Shown: positions 16,711-25,684 of the stretch, piece after piece
Layout: each line of letters opens with the position of its first letter
Position numbering within the stretch: position 1 is the first letter of the stretch
From: Mesorhizobium sp. M2A.F.Ca.ET.046.03.2.1
GTDB taxonomy: Bacteria > Pseudomonadota > Alphaproteobacteria > Rhizobiales > Rhizobiaceae
DNA: 64,000 bases
Direction of reading: 5' to 3'
NCBI RefSeq assembly: GCF_003952425.1
Contig: NZ_CP034449.1
Coordinates: forward strand, 2,790,001 to 2,854,000
Made by a program: the position numbers and the translations under genes
Notes under the pieces: generated by a model
What the model saw: only the letters and a program-made list of their open reading frames with translations
The model's database searches: none
Told to the model about the DNA's origin: nothing

Positions 16711-18495
16711 ATGGCAGTGGAAGTAGAGCGAGGCAGACGGGCGGGCGCGGCAAGGCGTCCGCCGCGGATCGTGCCCGCCTTCGTGTCGAGAATCACGGTG
16801 CCGATGCGCCGGTTTCTCGGCCATCACATCTTCTCCAGCCTGACGAGGCGCATCCTGTTCCTCAACCTGGCCGGCCTTGCCGTGCTGGTGACCGGCATCC
16901 TCTACCTCAACACCTTTCGCGACGGCCTGATCGACGCTCGCGTCGAGAGCCTGATGACGCAGGGCGAAATCATCGCCGGCGCGATCGCCGCCTCGGCGAC
17001 GGTGGAAACCGATTCGATCAGCATCGACCCGGAAAAGCTGCTCGAGCTGCAGGCCGGCGAGAGCCTGGGGCCCGGATCGGACCAGCTCGACAATCTGGAC
17101 TTCCCGATCAACCCCGAGCGCGTCGCGCCGGTGCTGAGACGGCTGATCTCGCCGACGCGCACCCGCGCCCGCATCTATGACCGCGACGCGAACCTCCTGC
17201 TCGACTCCCGGCATCTCTATTCGCGCGGCCAGATCCTGCGCTACGACCTGCCGCCCGTCGACGACGAACAGCCCGCCCTCGTGGAGCGGGTCGAGAAGTT
17301 CATCTTCGACTTCTTCCGCAACAAGGACCTGCCCGTCTACCACGAGCAGCCCGGCGGCAATGGCGCGGCCTTCCCGGAGGTGGTCAAGGCGCTGACCGGC
17401 AGCCCTTCGACCATTGTGCGGGTGAGCGAGCAGGGCGAGCAGATCGTCTCCGTCGCGGTGCCGATCCAGCGTTTTCGCGCCGTGCTGGGTGTGCTGATGC
17501 TGTCCACGGAAGGCGGCGATATCGACAAGATCGTCGCGGCCGAGCGCAAGGCGATCCTGCGCGTGTTCGGCGTCGCGGCGCTGGTCACCGCGATCCTTTC
17601 GATGCTTCTGGCGTCCACCATCGCCAATCCGCTGCGGCGGCTTTCCGCCGCCGCCGTCAGGGTGCGGCGCGGCGTCAAGAACCGCGAGGAAATACCGGAC
17701 TTTTCCGACCGGCAGGACGAGATCGGCAATTTGTCCATCGCCGTGCGCGACATGACCAATGCGCTTTACGCGCGCATCGAGGCGATCGAAAGCTTCGCCG
17801 CCGACGTCTCGCATGAATTGAAGAACCCGCTGACATCGCTGCGCAGCGCGGTCGAGACGCTGCCCTTGGCGAAGAACGACACGTCTCGCGCGCGTCTGAT
17901 GGAGATCATCCAGCACGACGTGAAGCGGCTCGACCGGCTGATCACCGACATCTCCGACGCCTCCCGTCTCGACGCGGAGCTGGCGCGCGAGGACGCCGGA
18001 ACCGTGGACCTGAAGAAGTTCATCACCGATCTGGTCGCGGTCTCGCGCGAGACCACGCGCAACAAGAAGGCTGTCGAGATCGAACTCAAGGTGGCCAAGC
18101 TGCCGACCGGCGCCAAGGGCTATTACGTTGTCGGCCATGATCTGAGGATTGGCCAAGTCATCACCAACCTGATCGAGAACGCGCGCTCCTTCGTGCCCGA
18201 CGAGCACGGCCATATCGCGATCTCATTGGCGCGCGCTGGCAAGTTCAACATCATCACCGTCGACGACAACGGCCCGGGTATCCGGGCCGAGAACATCGAC
18301 CGCATCTTCGAGCGCTTCTACACCGACCGGCCGGCCGGCGAGGCGTTCGGCCAGAACTCTGGTCTCGGGCTGTCGATCAGCCGCCAGATCGTCGAGGCGC
18401 ATGGCGGCACGCTGACGGCCGAAAACATCCCCGGCACCAAGCCCGGCGAGATCAAGGGCGCGCGTTTCGTGGTGACGCTGCCGGCGGAAGGCTGA
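16711..18495 (+). CDS. chvG: Sensor histidine kinase ChvG (ExoS)
   Basis: A 594-residue membrane kinase, the usual ChvG length. Order: short cytoplasmic arm with RRFLGHHIFSSLTRRILFLN, first membrane helix (about 50-67), periplasmic sensor (about 70-285), second helix (about 290-310), HAMP, then DHp with the phospho-His at about 368 in DVSHELKNPLTS, and the ATPase domain with NLIENARSF, DDNGPGI and GLGLSISRQ. ChvG phosphorylates ChvI; the periplasmic repressor ExoR is its known partner in rhizobia. Separated from chvI by an inverted repeat, followed 12 bases on by hprK. Confidence 0.95.
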   Translation: MAVEVERGRRAGAARRPPRIVPAFVSRITVPMRRFLGHHIFSSLTRRILFLNLAGLAVLVTGILYLNTFRDGLIDARVESLMTQGEIIAGAIAASATVETDSISIDPEKLLELQAGESLGPGSDQLDNLDFPINPERVAPVLRRLISPTRTRARIYDRDANLLLDSRHLYSRGQILRYDLPPVDDEQPALVERVEKFIFDFFRNKDLPVYHEQPGGNGAAFPEVVKALTGSPSTIVRVSEQGEQIVSVAVPIQRFRAVLGVLMLSTEGGDIDKIVAAERKAILRVFGVAALVTAILSMLLASTIANPLRRLSAAAVRVRRGVKNREEIPDFSDRQDEIGNLSIAVRDMTNALYARIEAIESFAADVSHELKNPLTSLRSAVETLPLAKNDTSRARLMEIIQHDVKRLDRLITDISDASRLDAELAREDAGTVDLKKFITDLVAVSRETTRNKKAVEIELKVAKLPTGAKGYYVVGHDLRIGQVITNLIENARSFVPDEHGHIAISLARAGKFNIITVDDNGPGIRAENIDRIFERFYTDRPAGEAFGQNSGLGLSISRQIVEAHGGTLTAENIPGTKPGEIKGARFVVTLPAEG

Positions 18496-18507
18496 CGCTA
18501 GCCGAAC

Positions 18508-18969
18508 ATGCCGGACACCGCCGCGAAGCCCCTGAATATCCACGGGACGGCCCTCCTGATCGGCGAGCGCGGCGTGCTGATCACGGGGCCGTCCGGCGCC
18601 GGCAAGACGACGCTGGCGCTGGCGCTCCTCGATCATTGCCGAACCCGCGGCATGTTTTCCCGGCTGCTGGGCGACGACCAGCTGTTCGCCGCCGCGCATG
18701 GCGGGCGGCTGGTGTGCCGCGCGCCGGCAAGCATCGCGGGACTCTGCGAGGTGCACGGCATCGGGCCGCGGCCGTTGGCCTTCGAGCCGGCCGCCGTGAT
18801 TGACCTTGTCGTTCGGCTTGTCGAGCCGGCCGATATGGCGCGGCTGCAAGACGAAGCCACCGAGACGATCGAGGGTTGCCGGCTGCCCCGCATCGACATC
18901 ACCCGGCAAAATGTCACCGCCGCGCTGCCCATGCTGATGGCGCGGCTGGCGATCCAGCCTTTTTCATGA
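18508..18969 (+). CDS. hprK: HPr kinase/phosphorylase, short alphaproteobacterial form
   Basis: A 153-residue protein holding only the catalytic part of HPr kinase; the N-terminal domain of the ~310-residue Gram-positive enzyme is absent, as is normal in rhizobia. The P-loop is GPSGAGKTTLA and the C-terminal signature is IDITRQNVTAAL. It phosphorylates a serine of HPr and so sets the state of the regulatory PTS. It lies in chvG-hprK-EIIA-HPr order, tying the PTS to ChvGI. Confidence 0.93.
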   Translation: MPDTAAKPLNIHGTALLIGERGVLITGPSGAGKTTLALALLDHCRTRGMFSRLLGDDQLFAAAHGGRLVCRAPASIAGLCEVHGIGPRPLAFEPAAVIDLVVRLVEPADMARLQDEATETIEGCRLPRIDITRQNVTAALPMLMARLAIQPFS

Positions 18970-19133
18970 TCCGGCCGGGGTTTTTTGCTGCGATGCGTCA
19001 AAATGGCCCAAGCCGCCGCAATTTTGGGCTTGTCAACCGGCCGTGCGTCGACAAGATAGCGCTCCCGCCGCCTGGAATGGCTGGCGAACATAATATACGC
19101 CTGTGAAGCGGCGATGACGGGAGCCACCAGAGA

Positions 19134-19535
19134 ATGATCGGACTCGTGCTCGTGACGCACGGTCAACTCGCCACCGAGTTCCGGCATGCCGTAGAACATG
19201 TCGTCGGGCCGCAAGACAATTTCGAAACCGTGGCGATCGGCGCCGACGACGACATGGAGCAGCGCCGGGCCGACATCGTCGACGCTGTGGCGCGCGTCGA
19301 CACCGGCGCCGGCGTCATCGTGCTAACCGACATGTTCGGCGGCACGCCCTCCAACCTCGCCATCTCGGTCATGGAATCCGGTCGCACCGAGGTCATCGCC
19401 GGCATGAACCTGCCGATGCTGATCAAGCTCTCCTCGATCCGCAAGGGCGACAACATGGCCGCCGCGCTCGATGAAGCGCAGGCGGCGGGCCGCAAATACA
19501 TCAACGTCGCCAGCCAGCTCCTGAGCAGCAAATGA
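19134..19535 (+). CDS. PTS EIIA component, mannose family (PtsM/EIIA-Man)
   Basis: A 133-residue EIIA of the mannose type. The phospho-accepting histidine is His9 in LVLVTHGQLA; TDMFGGTPSNLA is the conserved second motif. No EIIB/IIC/IID permease genes are present, so it is part of a regulatory PTS: phosphate from HPr is used for signalling, not sugar uptake. The stop overlaps the HPr gene start by 4 bases (ATGA). Confidence 0.94.
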   Translation: MIGLVLVTHGQLATEFRHAVEHVVGPQDNFETVAIGADDDMEQRRADIVDAVARVDTGAGVIVLTDMFGGTPSNLAISVMESGRTEVIAGMNLPMLIKLSSIRKGDNMAAALDEAQAAGRKYINVASQLLSSK

Positions 19536-19828
19536 ACGCACCGGCGCAGCAGACGGACGAGGTTGTGCGGGAGTTCCCGATCATCAACCAGCGCGGCCTG
19601 CATGCGCGCGCTTCGGCGAAATTCGTCCAGGTTGCCAGCGGCTTCAATGCCACCATCCATGTCGAGAAGGACGGCGTGAAGGTCGGCGGCACCTCGATCA
19701 TGGGCTTGATGATGCTGGCGGCGAGCCCGGGCTATTCGATCCGCGTGATCGCCAGCGGCCCGGAAGCCGTGCCGGCCATGGACGCGCTGGAGCAGCTGGT
19801 CGCCTCGCGTTTCGGCGAGGAAATCTAG
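19532..19828 (+). CDS. ptsH: Phosphocarrier protein HPr
   Basis: A 98-residue HPr. The PEP-dependent phosphorylation site is His24 in NQRGLHARASAKF, and the HprK-target serine is Ser55 in VGGTSIMGLMML. It passes phosphate from EI to the EIIA encoded just upstream. Its start overlaps the EIIA gene, so the two are made together. The N-terminus carries about 12 residues more than E. coli HPr. Confidence 0.95.
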   Translation: MNAPAQQTDEVVREFPIINQRGLHARASAKFVQVASGFNATIHVEKDGVKVGGTSIMGLMMLAASPGYSIRVIASGPEAVPAMDALEQLVASRFGEEI

Positions 19829-19866
19829 TTCCCGGCCTCACATTTCGCGCCTCGAAGACATGCGCG

Positions 19867-19884
19867 CATAAAGATTTCTTTATG
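19867..19884. promoter_or_regulatory. Candidate SahR operator upstream of ahcY
   Basis: CATAAAGA, TT, TCTTTATG: a perfect 8-base inverted repeat 108 bases upstream of ahcY. This resembles the ATAAAGAtATCTTTAT-type site reported for SahR, the SAH-responsive ArsR-family repressor of methionine-cycle genes in alphaproteobacteria; I recall the motif but could not check it. The sahR gene is not in this window. Confidence 0.55.
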
Positions 19885-19991
19885 TCCCATTGTCGTATCG
19901 CGGCCGATCTGCTAGTCAGGCCGGCAACCGCGCCCTTCCATGCGCCTCCCGGCGCCGGCGCGCATTGAGAAAATCACACCGGAGCACTGCC

Positions 19992-21392
19992 ATGACGGGT
20001 AGCAAGGACTATGTGGTCGCCGACATCTCGCTTGCCGGCTGGGGCCGCAAGGAGATCGAGATCGCCGAAACCGAAATGCCGGGCCTGATGGCCTGCCGCG
20101 AGGAGTTCGGCGCCAAGAAGCCGCTGAAGGGCGCGCGCATCACCGGCTCGCTGCACATGACGATCCAGACGGCGGTGCTGATCGAGACGCTGAAGGCGCT
20201 GGGCGCCGACATCCGCTGGGCATCGTGCAACATCTTCTCGACGCAGGACCATGCGGCTGCGGCGATCGCCGAGGCCGGCATTCCGGTCTTCGCCATCAAG
20301 GGCGAGTCGCTCCAGGACTATTGGGATTACACCGACCGCATCTTTCAGTGGACCGATGGCGGCACATCCAACATGATCCTCGATGACGGCGGCGACGCCA
20401 CCATGTATATTCTGCTCGGCGCGCGTGCAGAGGCCGGCGAGGACGTGTTGTCCAATCCCGGCAGCGAGGAGGAAGGGATCCTGTTCGCGCAGATCAAGAA
20501 GCGCCTGAAGGCCTCGCCCAGCTTCTTCACCAAGCAGCGCGAAGCAATCCGCGGCGTCACCGAGGAGACCACCACCGGCGTCAACCGCCTCTACCAGCTG
20601 CAGAAGAAGGGCCTGCTGCCCTTCCCGGCGATCAACGTCAACGATTCCGTCACCAAGTCGAAGTTCGACAACAAATATGGCTGCAAGGAATCGCTGGTCG
20701 ACGGCATCCGCCGCGGCACCGACACGATGATGGCCGGCAAGGTCGCGGTGGTGTGCGGCTATGGCGACGTCGGCAAGGGCTCGTCGGCCTCGCTGCGCGG
20801 CGCCGGCGCCCGCGTCAAGGTCACCGAGGTCGACCCGATCTGCGCGCTGCAGGCAGCGATGGACGGCTTCGAGGTGGTGACGCTGGAAGACGCGGCCCCA
20901 ACCGCCGACATCGTCATCACCACCACCGGCAACAAGGATGTCGTCACGCTCGACCACATGCGGGCGATGAAGGACATGGTGATCGTCGGCAATATCGGCC
21001 ACTTCGACAACGAGATCCAGGTGGCGTCGCTGCGCAACCTGAAATGGACCAACGTCAAGCCGCAGGTCGACCTGATCACCTTCCCGGACGGCAAGCGGAT
21101 GATCCTTCTCTCCGAGGGACGCCTGCTCAACCTCGGCAACGCCACCGGACATCCGAGCTTCGTCATGTCGGCCTCGTTCACCAACCAGGTCCTGGCGCAG
21201 ATCGAGCTGTTCACCAAGCACGGCCAGTACCAGAACCAGGTCTATGTGCTGCCCAAGCATCTCGACGAGAAGGTGGCGCGGCTGCATCTCGACAAGCTCG
21301 GCGCCAAGCTCACGGAGCTCTCCGGCGAACAGGCCGCCTATATCGGCGTGACGCCGCAGGGCCCGTATAAGCCGGAACACTACCGCTATTAA
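19992..21392 (+). CDS. ahcY: S-adenosylhomocysteine hydrolase
   Basis: A 466-residue enzyme that splits S-adenosylhomocysteine to adenosine and homocysteine, keeping methylation reactions running. The NAD-binding motif [10 protein letters not shown] lies near residue 258. [15 protein letters not shown] and the C-terminal [16 protein letters not shown] with PYKPEHYRY are family hallmarks. The start at [15 protein letters not shown] follows CGGAG. A candidate SahR site lies upstream and a clear terminator downstream, so it is probably a single-gene transcript. Confidence 0.97.
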   Translation: MTGSKDYVVADISLAGWGRKEIEIAETEMPGLMACREEFGAKKPLKGARITGSLHMTIQTAVLIETLKALGADIRWASCNIFSTQDHAAAAIAEAGIPVFAIKGESLQDYWDYTDRIFQWTDGGTSNMILDDGGDATMYILLGARAEAGEDVLSNPGSEEEGILFAQIKKRLKASPSFFTKQREAIRGVTEETTTGVNRLYQLQKKGLLPFPAINVNDSVTKSKFDNKYGCKESLVDGIRRGTDTMMAGKVAVVCGYGDVGKGSSASLRGAGARVKVTEVDPICALQAAMDGFEVVTLEDAAPTADIVITTTGNKDVVTLDHMRAMKDMVIVGNIGHFDNEIQVASLRNLKWTNVKPQVDLITFPDGKRMILLSEGRLLNLGNATGHPSFVMSASFTNQVLAQIELFTKHGQYQNQVYVLPKHLDEKVARLHLDKLGAKLTELSGEQAAYIGVTPQGPYKPEHYRY

Positions 21393-21421
21393 CCAAAGCG
21401 AAATTATCTACCAGATATTGA

Positions 21422-21458
21422 AGTCGGGTGGTTGACTTTCCGCCCGGCTTTATTTTTT
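21422..21458 (+). terminator. Rho-independent terminator after ahcY
   Basis: AGTCGGGTGG and CCGCCCGGCT pair over 10 bases (two G-U pairs) around an 8-base loop, followed by TTATTTTTT. It starts 30 bases after the ahcY stop. Confidence 0.85.
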
Positions 21459-21582
21459 GCGCCAATGATTCTTCACGCCGATTCCAGCAGGCGTTATTGT
21501 TGTGATTCGCGGTCCGGGGACATGTTGGGCCGGGGACGCATTCAGGGCGGTCTTGCATTCAAGCGGCGAAGAGGACCAAGAC

Positions 21583-24162
21583 ATGCCGGGGGATTACCCG
21601 CGAAGCGCGGGAAAGGCCGTTTCCGGCGGCCATGAGGATTCGAACGAAGCCGACCCCGCCGTGAACGGCGGCGGTTTTCGCGCCGGTGCGCGGCAGGCCT
21701 TGCTTCTTGCCACCTCGGCGCTTGCCAGCCCGCTGCTCGCCTTTGCCGCGCGCGCCGACACAAGCCTTCCGGGAAAGGCCGATGCGCCGGTCAGTACCGT
21801 CGAGGTCATGCAGCTCGCCATGTTCGTCGGCGTGATGGGCGCGGCGCTTGTCTCGGCCATCTTCCTGATCCGCGAACGCGGGCGCACCGCCGCGCAGAAT
21901 GTCCAGCTCAGGGCCCGCATCGCGGACGTCAACGCGGCGCTGCAGCGTTCCGAGGCGCTGCTCAACCTGCGCGACCAGCGGCTGATCGTCTGGGCCACGG
22001 ACAACAAGAAACCCGAACTCATCGGCAGCCTGCCGTTGGAAAGCGGCGCGCCCGACGACAGGTCCGCCTTCCTCGCTTTCGGCCGCTGGCTGATGCCGCG
22101 CTCGGCGGCGGCGCTGGAACACGCGGTCGCCGCGCTGCGCGAGCAGGCAAAGGCCTTCGATCTGGTCATCGAAACGCAGGCCGGCGTGCCGCTGGAAGTG
22201 CATGGCCGCAAAAGCGCGGCGCATGTCTTGGTGCGCTTCGTCTCGCTGTCGGAGACGCTGCGCAACCAAGCCAGGCTGAAGATCGAGAACCAGCGGCTCA
22301 GCGCCGACCACGACACCATGATCGGCCTGCTCGACGCGTTGAAGATGCCGGCATGGCTGCGGGCGGCGGACGGCCGATTGCAATGGGTCAACCGCGCCTA
22401 TGCCGAGGCGGTGGAGGCGGAAAGCCCGGCTGCGGCCGTGCGCGACGCCAGGGAGTTCCTCGGCGGCCAGGCGCGCGATCAGATCGCCGAACAGCACAAG
22501 ACGCGCGCGGTCTTCGAACAGACGCTTTCCACCGTGATCGATGGCGACCGCCGCATGTTCGCGGTCACCGACTTCGCCGGCGCCGACGGCTCGGCGGGAC
22601 TTGCTTGCGACACAAGCGCGGCCGAGACGATCCGCGCCGAACATGAGCGGACCGTGCGCAGCCATGCCGACACGCTCGACCAGCTGAACACCGCGGTGGC
22701 GATCTTCGACACCGACGAGAAGCTGCGTTTCTTCAACCAGGCCTTCCAGAAGCTGTGGGGCCTGGATTCGGGCTTCCTGCTCAGCGCGCCCTCCAACACG
22801 CTGCTGCTTGACCGGCTGCGCTCGGAAGGCAGGATCGCCGAGCAGCCGGAATGGCGGCGCTGGAAGGAGAACCTGCTCAGCGCCTATCGCGCCGTCGAAT
22901 CGCAGGAGCATTGGTGGCACCTGCCGGACGGCAAGACGATCCGCGTAGTGGCGAACCCGCAGCCGAAGGGCGGCGTCACCTGGGTGTTCGAGAACCTGAC
23001 CGAGAAGATGGATCTCGAGAGCCGCTACCAGACCGCCGTGCGGGTGCAGGGCGAGACGCTGGACAACCTCGCCGAAGGCGTGGTCGTCTTCGGTCCGGAC
23101 GGGCGGCTGCGCCTGTCCAATCCGGCCTTCGTCGCGCTTTGGGGGCTGACGGCGGAAGCGCTCAAGCCCAACGTCCATGTCTCGGCGATCCGCGACCTGT
23201 GCGACCAGCACGCCGCGAACAGCCCGTGGGGCGGCTTCGTCGCCGCCGTCACCGGCTTCGACGACGAGCGCCGCGACCGGCGCGGCCAGATCGAGCTGAT
23301 CAATGGCAACGTGCTGAGCTACGCGGTGATCCACCTGCCCAATGGCCAGGTGATGATCACCTTCGTCGACGTCACCGACACCGTCAATGTCGAGCGGGCG
23401 CTGAAGGACAGGAACGAAGCGCTGGAGAAGTCCGACCAGTTGAAGAACGAATTCGTGCAGCACGTGTCCTATGAGCTGCGCTCGCCGCTGACCAACATCA
23501 TCGGCTTCACCGAGTTGCTGTCGCTGCCCGCCACCGGGCCGTTGACGCCGAAGCAGCGCGAATATGTCGAGTATGTCGGCTCGTCGTCATCGGTGCTGCT
23601 CACCATCGTCAACGACATTCTCGACCTGGCGACGGTCGACGCCGGAATCATGCAGCTCGACATTTCCGAGATGAATATCGATCGGACGATCGCCGCGGCG
23701 GCCGAGCTGGTCGCCGACCGGCTGGACGAGCACCGGATCAAGCTCGCGATCGACGCGACGGAGGCGCCGGCGAGCTTCCATGGCGACGAGACCCGCATCC
23801 GCCAGATCCTCTACAATTTGCTCAGCAACGCGGCGAACTACGCGCCGGAGGCAAGCACGATCCGGCTTACCTGCCGGCGGCTGGCCGACGCCGTCGAGTT
23901 CTCGGTGCATGATGACGGCCCCGGCATGCCGCCGGACGTGCTGGAGTCGGTCTTCCGCCGCTTCGAGCCGCGCGCCAATGGCGGGCGGCGGCGCGGCGCC
24001 GGGCTGGGGCTCTCGATCGTCAAGAGCTTCGTCGAGCTGCATGGCGGAACCGTGCGCATCGAGACCGGCCAGGACAGGGGCACCACGGTGATCTGCACCT
24101 TCCCGGACAAGCCGTCCGGAATCCCGGATACGCCGGCCGGCATCCGCGACGCGGCCGAGTAG
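21583..24162 (+). CDS. divL: DivL-like PAS-domain kinase homologue with Tyr at the phospho-acceptor site
   Basis: An 859-residue protein when started at MPGDYPRSAGK, which follows GAGGA; a start at 21502 is possible. Order: N-terminal membrane helix (about 75-95), several PAS-like domains (about 230-600, for example NTAVAIFDTDEKLRFFNQAF and NLAEGVVVFGPDGRLRLSNP), DHp helix and C-terminal ATPase domain (NLLSNAANYAPE, DDGPGMPP, GAGLGLSIVK). In the DHp box the usual VSHELRTPL reads VSYELRSPL, so Tyr630 replaces the phospho-acceptor histidine. This is the hallmark of DivL, which in Caulobacter and rhizobia steers CckA and the CtrA cell-cycle pathway rather than acting as an ordinary kinase. Confidence 0.88.
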   Translation: MPGDYPRSAGKAVSGGHEDSNEADPAVNGGGFRAGARQALLLATSALASPLLAFAARADTSLPGKADAPVSTVEVMQLAMFVGVMGAALVSAIFLIRERGRTAAQNVQLRARIADVNAALQRSEALLNLRDQRLIVWATDNKKPELIGSLPLESGAPDDRSAFLAFGRWLMPRSAAALEHAVAALREQAKAFDLVIETQAGVPLEVHGRKSAAHVLVRFVSLSETLRNQARLKIENQRLSADHDTMIGLLDALKMPAWLRAADGRLQWVNRAYAEAVEAESPAAAVRDAREFLGGQARDQIAEQHKTRAVFEQTLSTVIDGDRRMFAVTDFAGADGSAGLACDTSAAETIRAEHERTVRSHADTLDQLNTAVAIFDTDEKLRFFNQAFQKLWGLDSGFLLSAPSNTLLLDRLRSEGRIAEQPEWRRWKENLLSAYRAVESQEHWWHLPDGKTIRVVANPQPKGGVTWVFENLTEKMDLESRYQTAVRVQGETLDNLAEGVVVFGPDGRLRLSNPAFVALWGLTAEALKPNVHVSAIRDLCDQHAANSPWGGFVAAVTGFDDERRDRRGQIELINGNVLSYAVIHLPNGQVMITFVDVTDTVNVERALKDRNEALEKSDQLKNEFVQHVSYELRSPLTNIIGFTELLSLPATGPLTPKQREYVEYVGSSSSVLLTIVNDILDLATVDAGIMQLDISEMNIDRTIAAAAELVADRLDEHRIKLAIDATEAPASFHGDETRIRQILYNLLSNAANYAPEASTIRLTCRRLADAVEFSVHDDGPGMPPDVLESVFRRFEPRANGGRRRGAGLGLSIVKSFVELHGGTVRIETGQDRGTTVICTFPDKPSGIPDTPAGIRDAAE

Positions 24163-24172
24163 CGCGGCCTAT

Positions 24173-25684
24173 ATGGAAGGGATGGTGCTGGAGCGTTTTC
24201 TCGCCGACGAGGCGGCAACGGCAAGGCTTGGCGAGGATCTCGCCATGGCATTGCGCGCCGGCGACGCGATCGCGCTCAAAGGCGATCTCGGCGCCGGCAA
24301 GTCGACGCTGGCCCGCGCGCTGATCCGGGCACTGGCCGACGACGCCAATCTCGAGGTGCCGAGCCCGACCTTTACGCTGGTACAGAGCTACGAGACGCGC
24401 GTCCCCGTCCACCATTTCGACCTCTATCGGCTTTCCGCGCCGGACGAGCTCGACGAGCTCGGACTCGACGATGCTCTCAGCCAAGGCGCGGCGTTGATCG
24501 AGTGGCCGGAACGGGCCGGAGACCGATTGCCCGCAAATGCGCTGTGGGTCGATCTCGCCGAACATGGCGAAGGTCGCGTGGCGCGGTTGTCGGGCCAGGG
24601 ACCTGTCTTTGAGCGCGTGGCGCGATCGCTGGCCATGCGCGATTTCCTGGCCTCGGCCAGACGGGGCGAAGCCAGCCGCCGCCATTTCGTCGGCGATGCC
24701 TCCGCCCGCTCCTACGAGATCGTGTCGCTGCCCGGCGAGGCGCCGCGCGTGCTTATGAACTCTCCGCGCCTGGTGCTCGGGCCGCCGGTGCGCGACGGCA
24801 AGCCCTATGCGGTGATCGCCCATACGGCTCAATCCGTCGCCGCCTTCGTCGCCATCGACAAGGCGCTGCTGGCGAACGGCGTCAGCGTGCCGGTGATCCA
24901 TGCCCAGGACATCGACCAAGGCTTTCTGCTCATCGAACATCTCGGATCGGAAGGTTTTCTCAGCCACGACGGCCAGCCCATCGCCGAACGCTACGAAGCA
25001 GCGGCCGAACTGCTTGCCATGATGCATGGCAAGGCCTGGCCCACGCGCATGGAAGCGGCGCCCGGCGTGGTCCACGACGTGCCGCCCTTCGATCGCGACG
25101 CCATGCTGATCGAGGCCGATCTTCTGGTCGACTGGTATGTGCCCTGGATCACCGGCGGTCCGGCGAGCGAGGACTTGCGAGCGGGCTATCACAAGGAATG
25201 GAACGCGGCGCTCGACCGCCTCGCCGGCAGCGAATACACGCTGATGCTGCGCGATTTCCATTCGCCCAACATCATCTGGCGGGCAGAGCGATCCGGCCTC
25301 GACCGGCTCGGCATCGTCGACGTCCAGGACGCGCTGATCGGGCCCGCCGCCTATGACGTCGCCTCCCTGGCCATGGACGCACGCGTCACCGTCTCGCCCG
25401 AGATCGAGCGCCGGACGGTCGCCGCCTATGTCGCGGCGCGGCACGCTGCGGGCGCCTTCCATGAAGCCGCTTTCGCCGAGGCCTACGCGATCATGGCGGC
25501 GCAGCGCAATTCGAAGATCCTCGGCATCTTCGTGCGGCTCGAAAAGCGCGACGGCAAGCCTTACTATCTGAAACACCTGCCGCGCATCCGCGACTATCTG
25601 AGGCGGGCGCTGGCGCATCCGGCGCTGGCCGGCCTGAAGGAATTCTACATGGCCCACGGCCTGCTCGAGGAACGGGTCCCATGA
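24173..25684 (+). CDS. tsaE: TsaE-AmgK fusion: t6A ATPase plus cell-wall sugar kinase
   Basis: A 503-residue two-domain protein. Residues 1-150 are TsaE, the ATPase of the t6A tRNA-modification complex: P-loop GDLGAGKSTLA (37-47), SPTFTLVQSYE and HHFDLYRL. Residues about 165-503 are an aminoglycoside-phosphotransferase-fold kinase of the AmgK type, which phosphorylates the anomeric position of MurNAc/GlcNAc in peptidoglycan recycling: catalytic loop LRDFHSPNIIW (Asp361) and metal loop GIVDVQDAL. The next gene is the matching uridylyltransferase MurU, overlapping by 4 bases, which supports the AmgK reading. Such fusions occur in other alphaproteobacteria. Confidence 0.9.
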   Translation: MEGMVLERFLADEAATARLGEDLAMALRAGDAIALKGDLGAGKSTLARALIRALADDANLEVPSPTFTLVQSYETRVPVHHFDLYRLSAPDELDELGLDDALSQGAALIEWPERAGDRLPANALWVDLAEHGEGRVARLSGQGPVFERVARSLAMRDFLASARRGEASRRHFVGDASARSYEIVSLPGEAPRVLMNSPRLVLGPPVRDGKPYAVIAHTAQSVAAFVAIDKALLANGVSVPVIHAQDIDQGFLLIEHLGSEGFLSHDGQPIAERYEAAAELLAMMHGKAWPTRMEAAPGVVHDVPPFDRDAMLIEADLLVDWYVPWITGGPASEDLRAGYHKEWNAALDRLAGSEYTLMLRDFHSPNIIWRAERSGLDRLGIVDVQDALIGPAAYDVASLAMDARVTVSPEIERRTVAAYVAARHAAGAFHEAAFAEAYAIMAAQRNSKILGIFVRLEKRDGKPYYLKHLPRIRDYLRRALAHPALAGLKEFYMAHGLLEERVP

